DNA of 64,000 nt, from the NCBI GenBank assembly GCA_013180625.2, contig SNVD02013042.1, forward strand, positions 1 to 64,000, given 5' to 3'. The notes beneath the pieces were generated by a model. It made no database searches. It was given only the letters and a program-made list of their open reading frames with translations, and had not been told where the DNA came from. Position numbers and translations under genes: made by a program. Positions 37,862 to 48,942 of the stretch are shown here, in pieces. The number at the start of each line of letters is the position of its first letter. Within the stretch, counting starts at the first letter, position 1. The DNA comes from Boswellia sacra. Taxonomy: Eukaryota; Streptophyta; Magnoliopsida; Sapindales; Burseraceae.

Positions 37862-38511
37862 TTACAGATGGAGGGTTAAATCCAGTTGACGCCTTTTGTT
37901 GCCTTCTCCAAACCAATTTATCCGAGCCATTGTTGGATCAGTTGAATAGACGAATTCTTGTAGTTTGTCAATTAACTCTCCTGCAGTTGAAGCTGTAACC
38001 AGCATTTGCCTTGCTGACGGTGAGAAGAAATATTTTTCTACAGCTTGATCAAGAAAGGACAACAAACCATCAAAAAAATTATTAACATTTAACAAACCAA
38101 TGGGTTTCCGATGGATGTTTAGCTGTGCCCAAGATGTGATTTGAAATATCTCCTCTAATGTACCATAACCACCCGGCAAAGCTATAAATGCATCGGACTT
38201 AACAACCGTATGTGCAATACGCTCATGCATACTAGAGACTGTAACTCTTCCCCGATTGTGTTGCCTACGATATCTCGTACAGCTAATGGTTTAGGGATAA
38301 TGCTGAGAACTTTGCTCCCTCCTAAGGATGCAGTTGTTGATACACACCCCATTAACCCAAGACTACCCCCTCCATAAATCAAATTAATACCCCTTGCAGC
38401 TAATGTCCTACCAAGATCAAGAGCTGCTGTGGTAAACTCTCCATCTTTACCAAATTGCGATCCGCAAAATACGCATATATTGCGGAATCGCCGAATTGGT
38501 GTTTTCTCCAT
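37862..38511 (-). pseudogene. LOG-type cytokinin-activating enzyme gene carried by element A (one frameshift)
   Basis: LOG-family enzymes release free-base cytokinin from cytokinin riboside monophosphates in the cytosol. The frame starts at ATG 38511 and covers the whole family fold, about 215 residues: RNICVFCGSQFGKD, LIYGGGSLGLMG, IIPKPLAVRDIVG, then SMHERIA, LPGGYGTLEEIF (the nucleotide-binding/catalytic PGGxGTxxE motif, about 38150-38176) and SWAQLNIHRKPIGLLNVN. No intron interrupts it, unlike plant LOG genes, so it looks captured through RNA. One missing base near 38240, relative to element B, shifts the frame. It lies in the element's sense direction. Confidence 0.85.
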
Positions 38512-38639
38512 TTCTACACGTGCTCTAATCTTGTGTAAGACACGTTAGATATTATGCTTTTCAATTGCAAGACCGGTTATGGAATGACATATGAAAATAT
38601 GCAGAATGTATATATACACCCATAAACCTCTCAAAGTTT

Positions 38640-38900
38640 GACACATGGGGACATACTTTCGGTGGGGGTTGCTCGATGCAGATTTATCGCCCCAAGATTT
38701 GAAAAAATGAGATATGCTTTCGGCGAGGTTTGACAAAACCTACACACTTGTCTCCCACGTGACGCATGGAAAATGGAGATACACTTTCGGCGGGGGTTGA
38801 CAAAACCCCCACACTTGTCTCCCACGTGAAGCATAAAAAATAGAGATACACTTTCGGTGGAGGTTGACAAAACCTCCACACTTTTCTCCCACGTGTACTT
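38640..38900 (-). repeat. 67-bp tandem repeats with G-box and hairpin (element A)
   Basis: Three units at exactly 67-bp spacing, judged by CACGTG at 38756, 38823 and 38890, plus a diverged unit to the left. Each has a short hairpin: 38726-38741, 38792-38810 and 38857-38879. Stems of units 2 and 3 differ by a matched change (GGGGGTT/AACCCCC versus GGAGGTT/AACCTCC). Located between the LOG and NABP-like genes. Confidence 0.85.
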
Positions 38901-39194
38901 ATGCCATAGGGTAGTCATATGGTTTGTCAAAAAGAAAACTTGAAATTAAAACAAACAAAATCAACAAACAACAACAACAAAAAAACAACATTGATAATCA
39001 GATCAAACGAAACAAGAAAAAAAATTCGACAACAACAACACACATTCAAATATACAAGTAGTTGTGTTTGTGGCTCACATCTTCCTCTGGTTTTACGTAC
39101 AGTAACGGCTGAAACGCCTTCTATGAGTCAGGGATTTGCTTCCCATCCAGTTTTCTTATAAACTGGCAAACAGGGTCGTTTTTAGTCAGATTCC

Positions 39195-39813
39195 CTAGAC
39201 TATAACACTGCAATTCATCACGAAATTTTGTCCATAAATTAAGCAATTCACGCTGAACAAGTCCACAAGAATGTGACTGAGAGTTAACAAAACATTATCC
39301 AGCGACTCATTACTCAAACCATTCTTAATAAATGAAAGTTTATCTTCTCTATTCTTGGACGCAAAACCTAATGAATGACAAGTCTGGTTACAATTCCATC
39401 TAGCACATTTATAACATACTTGTAACCTTTTCGCTCTTCGCCTCTTGGCGTATTAGCTCTTTCCTAGAACAGGCATGTATTTTGCGAGATTAATGTCCGG
39501 CTCACCGGACAATCTCACCTTGGCTTCGATAAGCCATCGGATTTCAGCAGGCACATTTAGGAGCATCAATGCCCAAAGTCTAGTCATCCGTACTTTATAA
39601 ATTTTAAACACAGCATTTTGAGGAAGTGAAGGGAAATATTTACGAAGGTTCGATAGAAAGATATCGGCATCCATTGAAGAGGAGAAAAGAAGAGATATTA
39701 CCGATATGCGATCGAGTTTCTTTTTCTCCAAGATATGCGCGTTTCAAACCTTTGGCGAATGACTTCGATTTCCGTGTGGATGTTTCCACAAGCTGCTGCA
39801 CAAATGAGCTCAA
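39195..39813 (-). pseudogene. Virus-like nucleic-acid-binding protein gene in element A (broken)
   Basis: Same gene as at 55662-56282 in element B. The segment 39731-39453 covers the helical N-terminal part with an in-frame TAA at the tyrosine before the basic motif; after the stop the sequence still reads YAKRRRAKRLQVCYKC. A frameshift near 39715 separates the first part. The motif (Arg/Lys run followed by a CX2CX4CX3C cluster) resembles carlavirus-type nucleic-acid-binding proteins. Not translatable in full here. Confidence 0.6.
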
Positions 39814-40400
39814 AGCACAGAGTAATCAAATTAAACAAAAGGAAGGAAAAGAAAAGAGCAGAACGAAACTAAAGACACATAAAAGAGATAACAACACAAT
39901 AGCAAACAAAAGTCAAAAACAAGTAAAAGAAATATAAAAACAAATAAGACAGATGGCAAAGAGAGATAAAGCCTGATCAATTTGATGGCCTACGAAGGAA
40001 TCTCCTCGAGACCACACAAATCGTCATTATTACCTTATTTTTATTTTTTGTTTCCTTTTTTTTATTTATTTTTCAGAAAAAAAACATTGGGTTGCCTCCC
40101 AATAAGCCGCTTGGTTTAACGTCCTCAGCCCGACGTTGGTTTCGCATCAATGTGAGGATCCAATTTCCGTTGTACTTCTGCTAATGGGGCTTGGATCCTC
40201 TTCTACAAAGGATAACAATACGGTCAATGCATATGGATGGGCCTTGGATTTCAACAATTGTTCACTCAATATCTATTTTGTGATCTGTAAGTATTCGGAC
40301 GAGTTTATCTTCTTGTATTCGTGCAAGGCCCATTTTCATTGTAACTCGCAAAGTATCATTCTTACCCAAGAATCCATAATTCAATTGATCTGGAGTATAC
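39814..40400 (-). other. Linker between gag-protease and cargo genes, element A
   Basis: Non-coding on the minus strand. It includes a GGGTTGCCTCCCAATAAGC block at about 40090 (plus strand), a phrase commonly seen in Athila-like elements near the end of coding sequence. This is the place where pol would be expected, and none is found. Confidence 0.6.
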
Positions 40401-42217
40401 TTACGCTCCAAAGGTTAAAAAACAAAACAAAACAAAAACAATATTGGCTTTCGTCACAGAAGGAAGAAGTTTCTCATTAGATAAAGTAAATTGAATGTAC
40501 AAAACATCATACCTATTTGTGGTTATTGCTATGGTCTCATCTAAGCTTGCCACATCTTCCTCCATTTCTTTGGACACTTGTATCAAAATTCTTGACTTAT
40601 TGGAATTTTCTGTCCCTATATGCTCACTAATAGCTACATCCGATCCATTCTTGCGAGTTAACTCAAAATATTGTTGTGGCAAAGAATCAACAACGTCAAC
40701 TGCAAAAACAGAATGTAAGTCACTAGAGTAACTCATTGCCTCAAAAATATTGAAACATATCACCTTGCCATCAAACTCTATGATAAGAGTGCCATCATGA
40801 ACATCAATCTTGGTTCTAACAGTTTTCGAGAATGGTCTCCTTAAAAGAATCGGAGTTGGATTAGGAGATGTCTCATCCTCCATTTCAAGGACATAGAAGT
40901 TTGCTGGGAAAACTAATTGATTCACCTGCACAAGCACATCTTCCACAACTCTTTTGCGATATGCATTAAAATGATCAGCAAGTTGAATGGTAATATCAGT
41001 TTTCGCAAAAGGTCCAAGATTTAAAGAAGCATAAATAAATGGCATGACATTAATAGCTGCTCCTAAATCTAACATAGCTCTTTCAAACTTGGTTTTACCA
41101 ATGGTGTATGGAATGGTGAACGTACCTGGATCTTTGCATTTCGGAGGAATTTTTCTTTGCAATACAGCTGAAACATTTTCCCCCACACTTACTTTCTCAT
41201 TTCCCTTCAACTTTCTCTTGTTGGTGCATAACTCCTTGAGAAATTTTGTACAACGAGGTACTTGCTCGATAGCATCAAGAAGTGATATATTTACCTCGAT
41301 TTTGTGTGAAGTTTCCAGGATTTCTTGTTCTTGTTCCTCCTCCTTTGATTTTGCAAATCTGCTAGGAAATGGTGGAGGAATAACATAAGCAGGAATTTGA
41401 GTTTCAAGATCGACCTTAGAAGATGATGTGTTGTTCATGGTGGAAGTGGTGTCATCTCCTTCATCAGTTTGTGATTTCTTTGTCAAGTTTTGGATACTTG
41501 CCCCAGTTTCCATTTGCTCTCCATTTCGAATTTGCTCTCCACTTAGCAAAGTTATCGCACAATCATTCTCTCTTGGATTGATCACCGTTTGAGAAGATAA
41601 TTTTTCTGAGCAATGGCCCTCGAATTTGCTCATGCTAGTAGCCAATTGTCCCATTTGATTTGCCAGGTTTTGGATACTTGCCCCAGTGTCCTGCTGGAAT
41701 TGCATTGTGTTAGTGGCAAGTGCATTAACAATATCCTGGAGTGACATACCTGAGTTTTCTGGAGCTGGTTGTGGTGTTGGTTGTGGCATTGGTGGTGGTT
41801 GCATTTGAACTGGTTGCTGCACTCTAGATTGATTAAAACCTTGTGGCCGATTTTGTATGGCATTTGGAGTGATTGGTTGATGATTCCAGTAACTGAAATT
41901 ATGTTGATCTTCCCATCCAGCATTGTAAGTGCTAGAGAAAGGATCATACCATTGCCTCGTTTGTCTGGAAATCCACCCATGGCATTGGCTTGTTCCATAT
42001 ATTCTTCTTGTAAAGTTGGATACATGTCGATTGGATGCTCCATCGTAGAATATATCCCACATTCATAAGATTTTTGCATATCTCCTACAGCCATGTTTTC
42101 CACAAGAGAGGTTAGCTAAGAAAGTTGTTGTTCAATGTTCGGAGTGCTTACCTCATTTACTCTCCATGGTACTTGTGGCTCAAATCCGCTACTGAATTGA
42201 TAGAAGTTTACTGCCAT
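40401..42217 (-). pseudogene. Athila gag (N-terminally deleted) and aspartic protease, element A
   Basis: A long frame (42062-40401, 553 codons) runs from the Pro/Gln-rich end of gag (PPPMPQPTPQPAPENSG) through IPPPFPSRFAKSKEE and the protease active-site region FERAMLDLGAAINVMP to a C-terminal tail. A short segment from ATG 42217 (MAVNFYQFSSGFEPQ) precedes it, with a stop in QLS-LTSL. Compared with element B, the first part of gag is deleted precisely between two ATG codons. Gag would make the particle and protease would mature it. No RT follows. Confidence 0.85.
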
Positions 42218-42306
42218 GTTGTCTAAACACAAACAATCAGAAAAGAAAAACAAAGAAAATATGAATCAACAATGAAAACAAAATAACAAATCGATTAGAA
42301 AATCAA

Positions 42307-42324
42307 TCCCCGGCAACGGCGCCA
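42307..42324 (-). other. Primer-binding site of Athila-like element A
   Basis: The minus strand reads TGGCGCCGTTGCCGGGGA, complementary to the 3' end of tRNA-Asp, the known PBS of Athila-type elements. Six bases from the 5' LTR. Confidence 0.9.
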
Positions 42325-42330
42325 AAAACT

Positions 42331-43752
42331 TGATGCGTTCGAAACTAGCAAGTATACTAGTCGCACAAGTAATAAAGTGATAAGTAGATATCGTTCCCAC
42401 GAGGATTGATTCTAATTGAATTTGTTATTTCCAGCAACAATAAACTAAATATGGGGGGTTTTGTTGAATGATTAATTAAATGAAATACGAATGCAAATAA
42501 AGAATAACACAACACAAAGTAAATGAATTGAAAAATCAATGAGAGACACTTGGTTAAGGGTTCGTTCTCTGCCACAAGATATGAATTTGTGAATTAACAT
42601 AGAATTGTAATCCAATTACAGCATTGAAGTTATCAACCGTAGATAACAACAAGCTCTGTTATCCCAATCTTTCCTTACTTTGTTGTTAAATAAAACAAGC
42701 TCTTTATTTAATCTCTATCCATTAAACAACCTAGAACAAGCTCTCTAAGTTTAATTCAATAGAAGCATTACGATGAGAAAGATAGGTTGATCTAAGCAAT
42801 AATCACACAAGTTCGGATTATTTAACCTAGGTTGTATTTTCCAATTGCAATCTCTGATCACAATTTTGCTACTAATGATTGGAAATTCATGACAATTACG
42901 GATCAAGATTTCTAATCTAGCAATAGACAACAACAGATTATATTCAGTTGGCCATTCCAAATACAATCAGTAAGCAATCATAAGCATTAGATATGGGAAA
43001 ATACAAGCAACTTCAATTAGAGAATTGGATAACAATTTCTTACACAATCAACTCACAAAATCCATATCAAGGGCTTTGAAATCACCCTCAACCAATTCAG
43101 ATTTAGTTACACATATTCAATCAGAATAACAAATACAATACAGAGAAATTCCAGAATTGAAAAGGAAAGAAAGAACTTAGCAAATTCTTTGAAAATCTTC
43201 TTTGTAGATGAATCTTCTTGGAATTGTAGTTCCTCCTCTTTCAAAATCTTCTTTCTCCTTCAAGAACTCCAAGGGATGAGAGAAATCCAGAAATGCAGCC
43301 TCCTCCCACGTTTTCCCCCCTTCAAGTTATCAAAATAAAACCCTAAAATGTGTTTAAATACTCTGCTACAGTGAATTGCTACAGTGCCCCGTATTATACA
43401 TGCTACAGTGACTTGTGGAATTATATTTCTATACATCTCACACTCTTTTGATTACAACTTTTGGTACACTGAATGGATTTATAAACCGTAAATTTCTCCA
43501 GAAAATAGACTTCGAGAGCTTTCCAACGGTATATAACATGTCATCGGGTTCATTGTATATCAATACAATTAAATCCGAGAAGATCACTGACTAGCAGAGG
43601 TGAAAATGAAGGGTTTTACTCCATTTTTGTGCAAGTTACTCCAAAACTCCTACAAACATCAAAACCACACAAAAACATAAAAATACCAAGGAATATAGCA
43701 AAGAAACATGGACGAATTGATATAAAAGTAATACATAAATAGACACCTATCA
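42331..43752 (-). repeat. 5' LTR of Athila-like element A
   Basis: 1,422 bp, TGATGCG..CTATCA on plus. Followed by the ATAAC target duplication at 43753-43757. Long stretches are identical to the left LTR. Confidence 0.93.
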
Positions 43753-43757
43753 ATAAC

Positions 43758-44600
43758 TCCCATTATAGAGCAGATATCTAACCTAGTACTTAGCATTGCA
43801 TATATGAGATTGCCAATAGCAGAGACATATGGGGCTCCTCTCATTTTTTTCTCTTCTTAAGGAGTCTAAAGAGACTACTTTTGAGAAAGTTTAACTCCAT
43901 ACCTGAAAGGTAACAATCCTTTGTTGGAGTTTTACATTGCAAATTTAGGCAGAATCTTCTCTAGATAGGAAACCTGAGACAATGTTGGTGTCTTGTTCTT
44001 CCTATCTCTTATGAATTAGATCCCAAGAATATGACTAGCCTCTCCCAAATCTTTCATTTGGCATTGATCAACCAACCATATTTTAATTGATGATAGTACC
44101 CTCACATCATTCCCTATGTGTAGAATATCATCAATGAAAAGAACAAGAAACACAACCTTTCGGTCTTGTATTCTCTTGTAGACACATGGTTCATCTACAT
44201 TTTGAATAAGACCATAGGTTTTGATCATTTGATCAAACCATATGTTCCAAGACTTGATGCTTGTCAAAGACCATAAATTGATCTCATCAATTTGCAAACC
44301 TTTTACTCTTGGCCTTTCTCTATGAAACCCTTTGGTTGTATCATACAGATGCTTTCATCAAAATTTTCATTCAAGAATGTCGTCTTGATGTTTATTTGCC
44401 ATATCTTATTATCAAAACAAGTAGCAATGGAGAAGACAATCCGAATTGATTTTAGTATGGCCACGAGTAAGAAGGTCTCGTCATAGTCGATCCCTTCCTT
44501 TTGGGTGTAACCCTTAGTCACTAGCCTTGCCTTGAAGGTCTTTAGCTTCCCATCAACTCATCTTTTTCTCTTGTAGACCTACTTGCACTGTATGGGTTTT
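43758..44600 (-). pseudogene. Copia reverse transcriptase fragment (Tork-like)
   Basis: Minus strand: YTQKEGIDYDETFLLVAILKS and IWQINIKTTFLNENFDES (44303-44521); KSWNIWFDQMIKTYGLIQN, VFLVLFIDDILHIGNDV and MKDLGEASHILGI (44016-44297); then APYVSAIGNLIYAMLSTR (43659-43844). The catalytic box is FIDD. It continues as RNase H at 34136-34434 on the other side of element A. Several stops. Confidence 0.88.
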
Positions 44601-45560
44601 ATCCCTTTAGTGCATCTACAAACCCAGACAAAATTAGAATACATCTATTCTATTTCTGATTCCATAGCCTTTTGCCAATTATAGGCATCTGTATTATTCA
44701 TTACTTCTTCATAAGTAAAGTATCATATTTATCCTCACTAGTATCTTGCGATACTTTTATGAATATATCATGTTGTCTCACAAACCTCCTACTACAATGA
44801 GGCTTGAGGTTGTCATACAATCCTCCCACTACCTTAAAGTACTAAAAGAGGTTATGCAACTGGATTTTGTGTTTGTTTTATCCTTGAAGTGGATGTTGAA
44901 CCTCTGAAACTATTATCATTGATCGAATCAATATTATTTTCTTTAGACATCTCTTTAAGGAAAACTTTGTTTTAAGGCTTATAGTCGATCTTTAAGTGAA
45001 TTGCAGTCATACTACAATATACTTTCACATCTAGATTAACTTCAAAGCACTATCCTCTTGTAGAAAACAAATGGATAGTTTTGAATAACCTATAGGATCA
45101 AACCATGTCCAAAAGAGTTCTATTCCTTTTCTCTGCTACTCTGTGTGCATTGACTTGGAATAGCATTCCATTGTCATGAGAGGTGTTTACTACTATGATC
45201 TCATCATAGAGATTTGACACATTTACCATAATCCTTAACCTTAACTCTTTACCTTTTGAACTCTTCAAAAGTTTTATATTGATGCATTAGGTAAATATTC
45301 CCACATGTTGAGTAACCATCTTATGAAATACTCATGTATGCCTCTTGTATTAACACTATTTGGAGCATAAACATTTTATGTACCATATGAGTACAATCTT
45401 TTGCTCCATTTCCTTTAGCTTGAAAATGGCTTATGGAAATGTTCTCTCACTAGGCTTGATTCATAGGTTGGTATAGGTACAACATCTAATGAACTTAGTG
45501 CATTCCTTTAACCATCCTTTGAATCTTTTTAATTAAAATTAGCCTAGTAAGAAATGTCAA
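44601..45560 (-). pseudogene. Degenerate copia integrase and connection region
   Basis: Minus-strand fragments of an integrase can be read, such as RVAEKRNRTLLDMV near 45105-45145 and a CESCLLGKMTK-like zinc-finger end near 45,430, with deletions and stops. It belongs to the same Tork-like element. Confidence 0.6.
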
Positions 45561-45923
45561 ACCTAAGTAGACAATCTTACTCTTTCTTTATTCAACTTGG
45601 TGTCATTTATTGATTTTATTTTTAGTTCTAGTTGTTATGTACAATTCCAAAAAAATAAAATTCTTTATTCTTTTCTAATAACAATAATCTTGTTAAAAAA
45701 CGCTGAATAACCAGAATTTTATGAGTATCAAAATTGAAAATTTCATATATAATATATGGAAAAATAGCAATTATCTAAAACTAAAAATATCAAAAATATA
45801 TACGTAGTTCTTCAATTGCATAAGTAGACACCAACGCTTCATATATAAGCCTTAAGTAAAGCTCAATTTCATTTTAGAAGTCATGTCGTATTCAACCTTT
45901 TACAAAGAATTACATGCATGGTT
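45561..45923. other. AT-rich stretch, nothing recognised
   Basis: Short AT-rich region between the copia integrase remnant and a Tat-type LTR. It could include the lost 5' LTR of the Tork-like element, but I see no diagnostic end. Confidence 0.4.
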
Positions 45924-47843
45924 ATGAACGGACTTTCAACTTACTAGAGCGTTTGCAACCATGACACTGTGTCAAAGCTTCTTTCGAGAAATGGGGATCA
46001 TAAAGGAGCCATGAACACGTCTAGAGAAATGGAGTCGCCACCCAATCATTCAATTGGGAATTAATGGAGGCAATTTGATCTCACACTTCAGGACCTAAAC
46101 TACCCTCATCCTTTCAGATATGGGTTCATGAAGTTAGGTACGAGCCATTTGCCTCCTCTAGATTAAAAGCAAGCCTTCACTAGGGGATACCAAATAAGAA
46201 TAACTCATGTTGTTATACAGTCCACTTAAGCGGTTTGTTTTATATACACATTTTCATTATCATTAAACAAATAAGGTGATTGTCAATCATGGCAATTGTA
46301 TATTCATACACAGAAAGAGGGAGGATAATAGAATTACATTCCTTTTCAAACATGGGAGAATGGGAGGAGGATTACATCATTTGTTCTGTAACAATAGAAT
46401 TAACTCTACTTCTAACACTTCAAATATCCGTTCATTCATAGCATTCATTACATTATAAATTCCATATAAACATTCAAGTCAAGACTCGATAGATAAGGAA
46501 TTCTTACCACCATATGTGAGTCTATTCAATGTCTATCAAACCTCTACATACACATTCATGCATTCAATTATTACTATAAGCAATGTTCCCTCACCATCAA
46601 TGTGAGTCTACCATCACTTCATGGCATCATTCTAATCATTCATACATTATTTTCATATCAATCAATTAAAATACAGGGCCATAATCTAGAATCATGGCAC
46701 TTCTACCCAGATTTGATAATTCTACCATCCCATTCTAGCCTAAGCATGGCATATTCTCACCTAATCATGGCAATCATGGATCTTCTAGGCTAATTCAATC
46801 AAGCAAGACAAAACATGGCTATTCTAGCCTAACTCAAGCAATCAAAGCAAATCATGGCAATTCTTGCCTATTCTATAGCTATTTCCTAGCACACTTCAAA
46901 GCAATTATAAGTCTTCTTAGCCTGATTCTAATCATGTTATCTTAAGCATGATTCTAAGCATTCACAAAGAAATTGAACTCATAATCATATTTCTAGATAA
47001 AGAAAGGATAGTAGACTTACTTTGGCACGCTTATCCATCTCAGAAAAAAACAAGGGTTAGAATAATTCATAATAACCCTAAACATGCTTCTAAGCATCAA
47101 AATAAAACCTGAACATGCTTATTCTAAGGATAAACAAAGCTAAACATGCTTATTCTAAAACAAGAAAAATAAAGAAGAAATAAAGAGAGAAGAGAGAACT
47201 GCCCTAAGGATGTACCCTTTCCAAGTTTAGAGCAATACAAAACGGTCGAAAACTTTAAATTAGAAAAAACTACTTAAATTCTCAAGTGTGTCTTCAAGAG
47301 GGAGAAGAGAGGATATTCACATGTGTTGGAAAGTGAGTAAGAGGGGGGTTTATATTTTCTGGGGTTTGAGTTGAAAAAGGAAGCAAAGAAATGAAAGAGG
47401 AAGGTTGTAATCAAAATTTAACAAAATTAAAAGGACAACTGCCGGCCAGCTGTTGGGAGACCATCGACTGGCACTCTAAAAATCAGCCAGCTATTGGTAG
47501 ACTGTCGGCTGGCACTCTATCAGTCGACTGGCTATCTCACAACGGTCAGCCAGTTGTGGCCCACCAAACCCTTTAATTTTGCAGTTTTCAATGTAGTCCT
47601 TTTTGACCTTCAGCTGTTCGATTGTGTGTAACTCTTGAAGTTCAACTCCAATTTGTGATCCATAAAATTCTATGAAAAAGAGACATCCATACCTTTGCAA
47701 AAGTATATGTTTTATCATGAAATTCCTTCTGGATTAATAATTTTTTGAATTCATATGTCTGTTTTTGAGACTCTTGGTCAGTTTCTTCTCACCTTTCTTC
47801 CCTTTGCTTCCAGGGGCATTTCGATCATTTCCATTGCTTGACA
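45924..47843 (-). repeat. Tat-type gypsy LTR, apparently solo
   Basis: Shares blocks in the same order with 29568-31075: a GGAGTCGCCACC block, TTTCAGATATGGGTT, and AAACATGGGAGAATGGG. Left edge near TGAACGGAC (45924), right edge TTGACA (47843) as the minus-strand start TGTCAAG. No gag or pol is attached, so a solo LTR is likely. A GC-richer repeat occurs at 47440-47550. Confidence 0.65.
47440..47550. repeat. Palindrome-rich 41-bp repeats inside the Tat LTR
   Basis: Two units with CCAGCT(G/A)TTGG and GACTGGCACTCTA or GGCTGGCACTCTA, 41 bases apart (from 47446 and 47487), followed by a third partial unit. Units contain GCCGGC/CAGCTG-like palindromes. Confidence 0.6.
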
Positions 47844-48356
47844 TTCATCTTCATTTCATCACTGAGCATAAAAAAATCTAGTGTCTATAGCTTGCCCCCT
47901 ACTTTGGAGAAGTTTGTGAGACACAAAAATCAACAAAGTACTCTTGCTTCGTCTTTCCTCCTCTCATCTTGGCATCCTCGCCTTCATTTGCATTCTATCA
48001 AATTTCTCATCATCTGCTTTTGTCTTCAATTCCTACAAAAAAGGTGTGCCCACTCAAGGCTGATGTGCCCACTCAAGAGCTACTGTGCCCACTTAAGGCC
48101 TGAAATGCATTCTTCTAATGTATGCAATGCACTCTTCTAGTGCAGACAAATGCATCCCTATGATGCACAATGTGCACTCTTCTAGTGCAGATAAAAACAA
48201 GGGATAGAACAATTCGTTCTTGCAAGTTCCTGCAAAATGTCAAACAATTCATGATGGTAAATTCAAATAGTTCTAGATTTTACCGTATTCATTATTGTCT
48301 TCCAACAGAGCTTCTTTCTAGTGTTTACAGTAATTATTCCATATAACCTTAGGCAA
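47844..48356. other. Unassigned sequence with short tandem repeats
   Basis: No gene seen. At 48043-48190, GTGCCCACT(C/T)AAG occurs three times, followed by repeats of TGCACTCTTCTAGTGCAGA. It may be the leader of the gypsy element whose gag fragment follows. Confidence 0.5.
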
Positions 48357-48884
48357 GGTTCTTCTAGTATCTTTGAGTACCAATCTAAGTTTGATAGTCT
48401 TCACATTAGGTGTAACGTCGTAGAGTCTGATGATGTTAACACATCTAGATTTATCAATGGACTTAGGTATGACCATTAGCGTATTATTGAGTTAAGCTAT
48501 CTTGACAGTTTTGAAGATGCCTATAATAAAGCCTTGGATGCTGAACTCCATACTAAAGCTTATAATACTAGGAAAACTTCTTCATTGCATACTCCATCTC
48601 CTCAAATTAAGGCTTTCAATAGAAACAACTTTAATCAACAATCCTCCACTGCTAGAGCTTCTAACTCCGCAACTCTTAGTTACCTTATAGTGAGTGCTGC
48701 AAATCCCAATGTTAATTCTCATTTCAACTTAAATAGGGATAGATCAATAAGCATTGCAAACCAGTCCTTTAGTAACTCTAACAACCCGCCTATTGTGTGT
48801 CACAATTTTCAAGGTAGAGGTCATACTGCTGCTCGTTGTCCAAGTCATACCATGACCATAGGGTATGACCCTACTAACACATGA
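48357..48884 (+). pseudogene. Ty3/gypsy gag fragment with damaged zinc knuckle
   Basis: The plus-strand frame reads EYQSKFDSLHIRCNVVES, SRFINGLRYD, a stop, then RIIELSYLDSFEDAYNKAL, a gypsy gag core, continuing to a Cys-His box CHNFQGRGHTAARC at about 48800-48840, where the second cysteine is Phe. No protease or pol follows; similarity ends at about 48,885. Confidence 0.7.
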
Positions 48885-48942
48885 CGATCTTGAAGGAGAG
48901 GTCTGAGAACCATTAGAGAAGCGAATGAAGATTTAGGACTAG

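Larger units (their letters stand above)
34440..43752 (-). mobile_element. Athila-like non-autonomous element A carrying LOG and virus-like NABP genes
   Basis: 9,313-bp element flanked by ATAAC on both sides (34435-34439 and 43753-43757). Both LTRs are 1,422 bp (34440-35861 and 42331-43752). The PBS (tRNA-Asp type) is next to the right LTR and the polypurine tract next to the left, so transcription runs on the minus strand. In element order: truncated gag plus protease (42217-40401), a basic Cys-rich NABP-like gene (39813-39195, broken), G-box/hairpin repeats (38900-38640), an intronless LOG-type gene (38511-37862, one frameshift), and about 2 kb of non-coding 3' region. No RT, RNase H or integrase is present. 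Element B (50985-60857) has the same plan. Confidence 0.92.
32661..45560 (-). mobile_element. Tork-like Ty1/copia element, split by an Athila-like insertion
   Basis: Minus-strand copia remnant whose RNase H (34138-34434) and RT (43758-44600) are separated by the 9.3-kb element at 34440-43752. Joining the flanks restores continuous homology, and the 5-bp ATAAC duplication marks the site. An LTR lies at 32661-33925; integrase remnants lie up to about 45,560. A clear 5' LTR is not seen. It inserted into or next to the copia fragment ending at 32,645, giving three nested layers. Confidence 0.82.

Noticed and set aside
38631..38930. Minus-strand frame over the hairpin/G-box repeats (99 codons) with Cys-rich repeated segments
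   Set aside because: The repeat period is 67 bp (66 in element B), not a multiple of three, so the reading changes from unit to unit and the frame is not kept between elements. It is a by-product of the repeat.
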